A stretch of 64,000 nt of DNA from JAGXLC01 sp041686375. Its GTDB lineage: Bacteria; Bacteroidota; Bacteroidia; Bacteroidales; UBA12077. The stretch is taken from assembly GCA_041686375.1 (NCBI GenBank), contig JAWLEB010000013.1, positions 1 through 64,000 on the forward strand, read 5' to 3'. The notes under the pieces were generated by a model. It did not search any database. It saw only the letters and a list, made by a program, of their open reading frames with translations, and was not told the DNA's origin. Made by a program: the position numbers and the translations under genes. Positions 27,201 to 34,969 of the stretch are shown piece after piece; within the stretch, counting starts at the first letter, position 1; each line of letters begins with the position of its first letter.

Positions 27201-27509
27201 TTCAAGTTTTTTATCTATCTCTTTTTCTATCTCGTCTATTTGATTGTAAAGTTTTTTCTTTTCATCCACTTCAGTATCAGGAAGTTCAGCCTTCTCCTTC
27301 AAGTCTTCTATGTTCTTCTCTTCGTCTTCTATATATTTTAAAATTTCTTTTCTTAACTGATTACTTTTATTTCTTAACTCATCAGTACTAATATCATGTA
27401 ATTTCGAATATTCGCTGTTAATTTTATCTACGATAGGTTGTAGTTCCTTAATATCGCGTTGTGATTTGTCTCCGAAAATTTTTGTTAATATTTTAGTTAT
27501 AATATCCAT
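24210..27509 (-). CDS. secA: SecA, preprotein translocase ATPase
   Basis: A 1099-residue ATPase that drives preproteins through SecYEG. It has the Walker A region [15 protein letters not shown], the DEAD-like [22 protein letters not shown] block, the GMTGTAETE and [11 protein letters not shown] helicase motifs, and the [18 protein letters not shown] block of NBD2. The C-terminus ends in a zinc-binding SEC-C tail ([15 protein letters not shown]). It is longer than E. coli SecA (901) because of insertions in the first nucleotide-binding domain, the usual Bacteroidota form. It stands alone and is transcribed divergently from the Tricorn-like gene. Confidence 0.97.
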   Translation of the reverse strand: [1099 protein letters not shown]

Positions 27510-27746
27510 GTCATATATGTTGTTTTTTATTCTTATCTTTCCAAAAGAAAATAGCTAATAAATTTTCAATTGCAAATTTAAGCTAAATAGGATAGAATTA
27601 TTAAATATTAAGATAATAAAAAATCCTCCTTTAAAGTAACAAGTTAATTCATATTCATATTATCAAGCAATGCAGATTAAGTTAAACTAAATTAAAAAAT
27701 ATCAATCGTAATAATAGCATTAAAATAACCTTATAAACTAAACATT

Positions 27747-30700
27747 ATGAAATTTCATCATTTATTTGTGTTTATTTCTCTCTTTATTGGGCTTTCCTTG
27801 CAAGCACAGGAGACAGATAAACTACATTTTGTAACAGACCCCACTTTGTCACCGGATGGGTCTACTGTTGTTTTTACCTATGAAAATGATTTATGGAGTG
27901 CTGACGTGAAGAGTGGAAAAGCATACCGGCTCACTGGTATGGAGGGTGTAGAATCACATCCCCGTTTTTCTCCTGACGGAAAATGGCTTGCGTTTTCTTC
28001 TACTAAAAATGGCAATGCCGATGTATATATAATGCCTACAGGAGGAGGGGAAATTAAACAACTCACGTGGCACGATGCTGATGACTATGCAGAGAGCTGG
28101 TCATGGGACAATAATTCCATATATTTTACATCTGACAGATACAATCAGTTTGCTACCTTTAAAATTTCAGTACAGGGAGAAACTCCCGTAAAGCTTTTCC
28201 CAAATTATTTCAACACTCCTCATCACCTGGTAGAACATCCGGAATCAGATGCTGTCTATTTTACAGAATCCTGGGAAAGTTATCGTTTTCCCCAACGTAA
28301 GAGGTATAAAGGAGAACATAATCCGGATATCAAATCGTATAACCCGGTTTCTGAGGTTTATACAGAACACACTGATTATGAGGGTAAGGATTTCTGGCCT
28401 ACCATAGACAAGAATGGTACCGTATACTTTGTCTCCGATGAATGGAATGAAGAATACAACTTATACAAACTGGAAGGTGATCAAAAGACAAGACTAACCA
28501 GCTTTGAAAGTTCTATAGGGCGTCCCCAGGTCAGTGCAAATGGAAAAAAAGTAGTCTTTACAAAGGACTATCAACCCTATATTTATGATGTTGCTGAAAA
28601 TTCTTCCAGAGCCTTAAATATCTCACTATATGAGGAAAATATGCTTAAAACTGACAAAGAATTTCAGGTAAAAGGAAAAATTTCTGCCTTTGATATTGCA
28701 CCGGACAATAAGAAAATGGCTTTTGTATCAAGAGGAAGGTTATTTATAAGCGATATAGAAGGTGAGTTTATTCGTGAACTCGAAACTGAAAAAACAGAGC
28801 GGGTAGTAGAAGTCAAATGGAGAAAAGACAGTAAAAACCTGATATATACACGCACAGACAAGGGATTTACCAATCTGTTCACTATAGATGGCAAAGGAAC
28901 AAAAGAAGAGAAACAACTTACCGATGTTGAAAAATCTCACCGGCATATTCAGATGGACAAAGAAAGAAACCGGCTGGTTTTTATACGTGGAAGTGAGAAG
29001 CTAATGATGCTTAATCTGGACAACTTAAACACATCTACCCTGGTGAAAGATGAATTCTGGTTTAGGGGTTCCAAACCACGATTTTCTCCGGATGGAAATT
29101 ACATTGTTTATACTGCTTACAGGAATTTTGAACAGGATATCTTTATATACAACATCGATGAAAAGGAATCATTCAATTTAACCCGTTCCGGAATTACTGA
29201 ACAATCACCCTACTGGTCGCCTGATGGAAGATATATATATTTTTCCTCAGATCGTTTTCAGGTTTCATTTCCAAGAGGAACAGATGAATCGCATCTTTAT
29301 CGCATTCCGTTGTTTAAATTTCAGAAAGAATTTAAATCAGAAAAGTATGAAGAGTTGTTTGCAGACAGTGAAAAACAAGATACGTTGATACCAGAGATTC
29401 AGTTTGATTTGGATCTGGTAAAACAAAGATGGGATGAGCTGCACGTTAGTAGTGGTCAACAATATCAACCGTATGTCTTTTACTATGATAAAAAGCCTGT
29501 TGTTCTTTATGCCTCCACGCAAGATGGCGATTATGGCTTCTGGAAAATGGAATTACCGCCTTTCGAAAAACCGAAAATGAAAAAGCTTGACGATAAAAGA
29601 TTTGGAGAAATTGTCCGTATCAAAGACGATTTTTATACACTCATTGATGGTAACGTCCATAAAATTGACCTCAATAATAACGAGACTGAAAAAATTGATG
29701 TTACGCATTCTTTCAGCAAAAAACTGCAAGATGAGTTTGAACAGATGTTTTACGAAAACTGGTCTATTCTGGCAGAGTTTTTCTACGACGATGAATTTCA
29801 TGGTGTGGATTGGGAAGCCATAAAAACAAAATATAAAACATATTTGCCTCATGTTCAGACACGTGAAAATTTAAGGACCCTGTTTAACGACATGCTCGGT
29901 GAATTAAATTCTTCCCATCTTGGATTTTCTTCAAACGGTGAAGAAGAGGAAACATATTATACCTTACATTCAACAGCTATTGGCGTTCTGTTTAATAAGG
30001 AAGACCCTTATGTGGTAGAGAAAGTTGTCTCCAAATCACCATTGGATCTGACAAAAAAGCCCGTTCATTCTGGTGACCGGCTTATTGCAGTAAATGGCAA
30101 GAAAGTTGAAGTCGATAAAAACAGAGAAAAATACTTTAGTTTTCCTGATATGCCCGAAGAGCTCACCCTGACGTTTGAAAGAAAAGGAGAACAATTTAAA
30201 ACGCTTGTTCACCCGATTTCTTCAGGTAAATTTAATCAATTGTTATATGATGAATGGGTAGAAGAAAAGCAAAAGCGGGTTGACAAACAAACAGATAAAA
30301 ATGTAGCCTACGTGTACATGGAAGATATGGGGTCCGAAAGTCTTGAGGACTTTTTAATAGATATGACTACCGAAACGCTTTACCGGGATGGATTAATCTT
30401 AGATTTACGCTACAACAGAGGTGGTAATATTCACGATGATGTGTTGCAGTTTTTATCACAACGTCCTTACCTGCAATGGAAAGCCCGTGGCGGAGAAATG
30501 TCACCTCAGCCCAACTTTGCTCCATCAGGGAATCCTATCGTAATATTAGTAAATGAACATAGCCTGAGTGATGCTGAAATGACAGCTGCCGGATTTAAAG
30601 AACTTGACCTGGGCACTATTGTAGGTACAGAAACATACCGATGGATTATTTTCACTTCAGGCAAGCAGTTGGTAGATGGTTCATATACCCGTTTGCCTAC

Positions 30701-30860
30701 ATGGGGCTGTTATAGTCTGGATGGACGTAATCTGGAAAAAACAGGTGTAAAGCCGGATATATACATTAATAATAACTTTAAACACCGGCTGGATGATGAA
30801 GACCCCCAACTCGACAAAGCAATCGAGGTTATTATGCAAAAGATTAAAGACGAGGAATAA
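27747..30860 (+). CDS. Tricorn-like protease (beta-propellers, PDZ, S41 domain), exported
   Basis: A 1037-residue exported peptidase with a signal peptide (cleaved near LSLQA-QETDK). The N-terminal part carries WD40/TolB-like beta-propeller repeats with SPDGKWLAFSS-type phrases. Then come a helical domain with the LGELNSSHLGF motif, which supplies the catalytic His in Tricorn, a PDZ domain (about 735-810, KKPVHSGDRLIAVNGKKV) and an S41 core. The nucleophile should be Ser941 in LVNEHSLSDAEM, with Asp942 next to it. Tricorn proteins trim oligopeptides released by larger proteases. It ends in a bidirectional hairpin at 30915-30955. Confidence 0.93.
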   Translation: MKFHHLFVFISLFIGLSLQAQETDKLHFVTDPTLSPDGSTVVFTYENDLWSADVKSGKAYRLTGMEGVESHPRFSPDGKWLAFSSTKNGNADVYIMPTGGGEIKQLTWHDADDYAESWSWDNNSIYFTSDRYNQFATFKISVQGETPVKLFPNYFNTPHHLVEHPESDAVYFTESWESYRFPQRKRYKGEHNPDIKSYNPVSEVYTEHTDYEGKDFWPTIDKNGTVYFVSDEWNEEYNLYKLEGDQKTRLTSFESSIGRPQVSANGKKVVFTKDYQPYIYDVAENSSRALNISLYEENMLKTDKEFQVKGKISAFDIAPDNKKMAFVSRGRLFISDIEGEFIRELETEKTERVVEVKWRKDSKNLIYTRTDKGFTNLFTIDGKGTKEEKQLTDVEKSHRHIQMDKERNRLVFIRGSEKLMMLNLDNLNTSTLVKDEFWFRGSKPRFSPDGNYIVYTAYRNFEQDIFIYNIDEKESFNLTRSGITEQSPYWSPDGRYIYFSSDRFQVSFPRGTDESHLYRIPLFKFQKEFKSEKYEELFADSEKQDTLIPEIQFDLDLVKQRWDELHVSSGQQYQPYVFYYDKKPVVLYASTQDGDYGFWKMELPPFEKPKMKKLDDKRFGEIVRIKDDFYTLIDGNVHKIDLNNNETEKIDVTHSFSKKLQDEFEQMFYENWSILAEFFYDDEFHGVDWEAIKTKYKTYLPHVQTRENLRTLFNDMLGELNSSHLGFSSNGEEEETYYTLHSTAIGVLFNKEDPYVVEKVVSKSPLDLTKKPVHSGDRLIAVNGKKVEVDKNREKYFSFPDMPEELTLTFERKGEQFKTLVHPISSGKFNQLLYDEWVEEKQKRVDKQTDKNVAYVYMEDMGSESLEDFLIDMTTETLYRDGLILDLRYNRGGNIHDDVLQFLSQRPYLQWKARGGEMSPQPNFAPSGNPIVILVNEHSLSDAEMTAAGFKELDLGTIVGTETYRWIIFTSGKQLVDGSYTRLPTWGCYSLDGRNLEKTGVKPDIYINNNFKHRLDDEDPQLDKAIEVIMQKIKDEE

Positions 30861-30914
30861 AAAAACGCAATGAAGTGAAGACGGATATAAAAAAGCCTTC
30901 ATGCTGGAATAATA

Positions 30915-30955
30915 AAAGCAATTAGCCCAAAAACAAAGTAAGGGCTAATTGCTTT
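30915..30955. terminator. Bidirectional rho-independent-like terminator
   Basis: AAAGCAATTAGCCC pairs perfectly with GGGCTAATTGCTTT across a 13-base loop. It separates the plus-strand Tricorn-like gene from the minus-strand BNR gene; the T and A runs are short. Confidence 0.8.
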
Positions 30956-30974
30956 AACAAAGCTATTGAGTATT

Positions 30975-33900
30975 TTATTTCCCCACAACAATTTTACGCT
31001 GAATAACGCCAGCTTTTCCACCTATCTGGATAATATAGACCCCAGGATCAAAAGCTTTCATATTAATCGTCGTTTTATCAAAAGAACGAGCTGCTTGATC
31101 ATATACCAATTTCCCTGATATGTCCATGATTCGAATATCAACAGCATTGGAAAACCCGTTATTTTCAATCACAAGCATATTCTTCACAGGGTTAGGATAT
31201 ATTTTAATTTGAGATTCCAGTTCCTTATCAATTCCTGTAGTTTGTTTTGTATATATATTTCCTGTTAAAGCAGGTTCCAGGTAACAACTATCTTGTATTT
31301 TATATTCAAGTACTTTAAAATTATAACCCGTTTTTCTGTTTAATCCTTCCACAACCACAGAATCTCCATCATCATTATAAACGACAAAATAATCATCGTC
31401 TACGTTACTGCCTTCTCCAAAAACATTATCAGCCTTATAGCCAATACCGGAAACCGGTAGTCCCTCTCCACTGCTACCTTCTTTAACAATAACTATAACA
31501 TTATCTCCTGTCCCCCTCATCCATTTGGCAGTAATTGAACTGTCTGTTACCTTACTAAAAACCAGATCGGTAGCTTGTTCTGAAGGCGCATAACAACTTG
31601 TTGTAGATTCCAGCATTGTTCCTGGAGAATATCGCTCACCATTAAATGACCAAAGCTTATAATAATAATTCGTATTCGTTTCCAAAGAATGATGCGTGTA
31701 TTCACTTTGCGTATCATCAAAATAAAGTACTTCTCCACCATCTTTTATCCGATCACCCTCATTATACTCAACTGCAGAGTCAGGTTCTCCAAAAGAATCT
31801 GTATCTGACCATGCAAGCAATACAGAATCATTATCTGTGTTTACCTTCCAATCAATATCTATACTTTCAGGATAAACAAATGTTTTTATTTCTGAAGGAT
31901 TTGCCACCATTCCGCTCAATGGCAATCTGGCTTCCCATAAACCTCTTCCGTAGGTTGCAGCAAAAATACGGCTATTATCAGGTTCAACTTCATCATAATA
32001 AATATCAAGATCATTTACCACAACATTAGGTAAACCCGTATTAAAAGGTTCCCAGTCATTATCACCGACCTTTCTGTACACTCCCACATCCATTCCCAAA
32101 AACAACTCTGTAGACCAGGTATTGTATTTATTTTCTACAATGTCTAAGGCGGGTAACTCCGGCAATCCTGCTGATATGTCACTCCAGCTTTCACCACCAT
32201 CGACAGATTCATATACATTCTGATTATTATAATTTCCAAGTGAAACCCATACTGTATTCGGATCATCATGTTTAACTGTAACTGATACAATTTTATTGGA
32301 AGATAAGGGTAAGTCATTGTTGTCTATCTGCTCCCAGGCTTCACCGCCATCAGTAGTTTTCCAAATTTCATTCCGCCCGGCCAGGTAAATTGTATTTGGA
32401 TCAGATTCAGCAATAGCTATAGCTCTTATTTTATCAGCAATGTCGATATCTGAAATACGTTCCCAGTTATTGCCTTGATCAGTAGATTTAAGCAAATCAG
32501 AATAACCAGCAAATAGGGTGCTGTGATCTTCAGGATGCATTTCTATTGGTGTTACCCAGGCTCCAGTGATTGTATCGGTAGAAATAATTGTTTTTGAATT
32601 TTCCCATAGGTCTGTCGTACGTCTTATTGCACCATTTGGCAACGTACCGTATTGCGTATTAACATCCGTATAATCAATCATGCAATCCATGCCATCGCCT
32701 CCCTGCACATCATACCATTTACCTTTATGATAAAGTTTGGTCCCATTGTCCTGCAGTCCATTGAGTACTACGTTTGAATCCGTCTGTGCTGATGCGGAAC
32801 GATATATCTGACTTATTACCATACCATCGGTATAGTCTTCCCAGGTAGATCCGAAGTCATCAGTTTTATATATTCCACCGTCATTGCCTTCAAATAGTTC
32901 AGAAGTACCATTACGGAACTCCATGCAGTGTTTATCAGCATGTACCGCAGGAGCTCTATCACCCCACCAGTGGTTTACAATCTCCCATGAGTCGCCTCCA
33001 TCTTCAGATAACCAAGTATTCACTCCACCGACGTATACAGTATCGGCAAAATTCGGGTCAGCAGCTATAGTCAAATCATACCAACCCTGACCTCCACTAT
33101 CAGAGCCATCGGATTCCCAGCCTAATAAATTCTTGTTATCATACGTTTTATTGTAAGAATCGCCACCGTCTTCGGAACGATAGATCCCTTCAAGTCCCGA
33201 TTGATCATTGGAAGCAACAGCATAAACAATTTCAGGATCGTCAGCAGTTACTGCCAGCTCAATCCTATTGCCGGTAATGTTATCGATCTCTGTCCAGTTT
33301 TCACCGGCATCTGTCGATTTATAGATCTTTGCAGGAGAGATGTTTGTATTACTGGTTGTAGAACCATACATAATTTCAGGATTACCGGGTTTAAATTCCA
33401 TATCAATGAGTCCTGTCCATGATATTTGCTCCCAGTTGTCTCCTCTGTCTATTGTCTTATATACTCCTTTGTTTGTAGCAGCGTATAAAGTGCTATCATT
33501 GGGGTGTAGTAAAAGACGTGTTGTTAAAACTCCCTCTTTTACTGTGAAAGAAAGTGATTCTTCCCAGGAATCACCACCATCAGTTGACCTTAAAACGCCA
33601 ACACTTCTGTTATCCCAGGCATCTCTGTCGCCGGTAGCTATAAATAAAGTTTGAGACTCACTGTAATCATCAACCACAGCTATATCACTAACACCAATGA
33701 CGGTATGGTCGTCATTCTGCACAGTCCAGTTTTTTCCTCCGTCAGTTGTTTTCCATAATCCTCCAGATGGTGATCCCACCCAATAAATGTCATCATTCTC
33801 AGGATGAAATCCTACGCAATTAATTCTTCCGATGCCGTGATATCCACTCTTTGAAGAGCTTGTTCCCAGATTGCTCCATTCTATAGTTTCACTCTTTTGT

Positions 33901-34226
33901 TTTGTAGACTTTTTCCTTAAATATTCCTTATAAACTTCAAAAGCCGACACATCAGGGAAAGTACCGGTTTCGGGATCAACTCTTATTTCCCAAAACCATT
34001 CCCATCTTTTAAATTGTTTCCATCCTCCAACTTTTTTCTTCTTTCCATCTCCATAATAATATCTATCTTCAGCTTCTTGACTTTCCCAGTAATCGTAAAA
34101 TGAATTCTGAATATCATAGAATGTAGCCTCACCTAATTTTTTCTTATCAAGATTATCTATCCATGGTTGAGCCAATGAACTCTGGGTTAAAAACATACTC
34201 AAAGCTAAAAAACATAACCTCTTCAT
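30975..34226 (-). CDS. BNR/sortilin-repeat protein with fibronectin-like and T9SS sorting domains
   Basis: A 1083-residue secreted protein with a signal peptide (MKRLCFLALSMFLTQSSLAQ). A long beta-propeller region (about residues 110-740) contains many Asp-box/BNR motifs of the form S-x-D-x-G-x-x-W, for example STDGGDSWEE and STDAGENWTE. Two fibronectin-type-III-like segments follow, and the C-terminus (about 1005-1083) is a type IX secretion sorting domain: IYPNPVKNMLVI, then GKLVYDQ and DPGVYIIQIGGK. It should be exported through T9SS and anchored at or released from the surface. It resembles the VPS10/sialidase-like glycosyl hydrolase families, but no catalytic residues can be picked with confidence, so it may be only a binding protein. 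Confidence 0.9.
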   Translation of the reverse strand: MKRLCFLALSMFLTQSSLAQPWIDNLDKKKLGEATFYDIQNSFYDYWESQEAEDRYYYGDGKKKKVGGWKQFKRWEWFWEIRVDPETGTFPDVSAFEVYKEYLRKKSTKQKSETIEWSNLGTSSSKSGYHGIGRINCVGFHPENDDIYWVGSPSGGLWKTTDGGKNWTVQNDDHTVIGVSDIAVVDDYSESQTLFIATGDRDAWDNRSVGVLRSTDGGDSWEESLSFTVKEGVLTTRLLLHPNDSTLYAATNKGVYKTIDRGDNWEQISWTGLIDMEFKPGNPEIMYGSTTSNTNISPAKIYKSTDAGENWTEIDNITGNRIELAVTADDPEIVYAVASNDQSGLEGIYRSEDGGDSYNKTYDNKNLLGWESDGSDSGGQGWYDLTIAADPNFADTVYVGGVNTWLSEDGGDSWEIVNHWWGDRAPAVHADKHCMEFRNGTSELFEGNDGGIYKTDDFGSTWEDYTDGMVISQIYRSASAQTDSNVVLNGLQDNGTKLYHKGKWYDVQGGDGMDCMIDYTDVNTQYGTLPNGAIRRTTDLWENSKTIISTDTITGAWVTPIEMHPEDHSTLFAGYSDLLKSTDQGNNWERISDIDIADKIRAIAIAESDPNTIYLAGRNEIWKTTDGGEAWEQIDNNDLPLSSNKIVSVTVKHDDPNTVWVSLGNYNNQNVYESVDGGESWSDISAGLPELPALDIVENKYNTWSTELFLGMDVGVYRKVGDNDWEPFNTGLPNVVVNDLDIYYDEVEPDNSRIFAATYGRGLWEARLPLSGMVANPSEIKTFVYPESIDIDWKVNTDNDSVLLAWSDTDSFGEPDSAVEYNEGDRIKDGGEVLYFDDTQSEYTHHSLETNTNYYYKLWSFNGERYSPGTMLESTTSCYAPSEQATDLVFSKVTDSSITAKWMRGTGDNVIVIVKEGSSGEGLPVSGIGYKADNVFGEGSNVDDDYFVVYNDDGDSVVVEGLNRKTGYNFKVLEYKIQDSCYLEPALTGNIYTKQTTGIDKELESQIKIYPNPVKNMLVIENNGFSNAVDIRIMDISGKLVYDQAARSFDKTTINMKAFDPGVYIIQIGGKAGVIQRKIVVGK

Positions 34227-34348
34227 AATGGAAAAATTTATCTGTTTTTCTAATTTAAATTAACATATTAGAAATATCAATACTTGAATCTGATATCTGA
34301 CCTGAATGATTGCTCGTCTAACAAAAGATTTAACATGTACAGTGAGTT

Positions 34349-34843
34349 TCAATCTACTATTTCAAATTCTTCTACAATTTTATAGGCCTGATTTCTATCC
34401 GGTTTATAATAAATTATTGTTATTCGGTAAAGACCCTTTTCAGCTTCTGCCGTATGTGTTTCCGGAACTCCCTTTTCATTTTTTTCACCACACCACTCTT
34501 CGATTTGATCCCATTGTATAAAGAATTCATTTCCAGGCATTAGTAATTGTTTTTCTGGTGGCTGGGGACAAGAAGCACCACATGGACAGTATCTGATACG
34601 CACTTTTCTCCATTTTTCCCCTTCTAATTTCTCCATCCTTATCTGTTGGGGTTCATAAATATAGATGGTATCGTTTTCTGTAGCATTTGCAACAGTTATA
34701 TCTATTTGTTCACCCCGTTCATATTTGTCGTTAACATCAATAGAGATAACATCTTGTTTTTCTTTAGCATCTTTTTGGATTATTGCTGCACAAGAAGATA
34801 CAACAAAAGACCAAAACAAAATTACATAAATGGTAACTTTCAT
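34349..34843 (-). CDS. Cysteine-containing lipoprotein of unknown function
   Basis: A 164-residue protein whose N-terminus has a hydrophobic signal and a lipobox-like VSSC, with the lipidated Cys at residue 18. The middle contains a beta-rich immunoglobulin-like stretch (RGEQIDITVANATENDTIYIY). The motif CPCGASCPQPPEK at about residue 86 has three close cysteines, and another Cys lies at EEWCGEKN. It does not match any family I can name; bound metal or disulfides are possible. It lies 122 bases upstream of the BNR gene on the same strand, and its start is divergent from the SelD fusion. Confidence 0.6.
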   Translation of the reverse strand: MKVTIYVILFWSFVVSSCAAIIQKDAKEKQDVISIDVNDKYERGEQIDITVANATENDTIYIYEPQQIRMEKLEGEKWRKVRIRYCPCGASCPQPPEKQLLMPGNEFFIQWDQIEEWCGEKNEKGVPETHTAEAEKGLYRITIIYYKPDRNQAYKIVEEFEIVD

Positions 34844-34937
34844 GGCTATATCCTAATAAATATTGTCTTCAAAGAAAATATTGCAATATACAAAAATATA
34901 AATCATAATAATTTCTGACAATCGACTTTATTATCAT

Positions 34938-34945
34938 TATTTTTG
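34938..34945 (+). promoter_or_regulatory. Candidate -7 box (TAnnTTTG) for the SelD fusion gene
   Basis: TATTTTTG ends 24 bases before the ATG at 34970, the same distance range as the other candidate boxes in the window. The -33 region has only a weak TTTCTG match. Confidence 0.4.
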
Positions 34946-34969
34946 TCATAATAAAATTCAAGAAATATC

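Noticed and set aside
31646..32029. 127-codon plus-strand frame inside the BNR gene
   Set aside because: It is antisense to the well-supported BNR gene, and its His/Gln/Leu-rich sequence is typical of an antisense frame.
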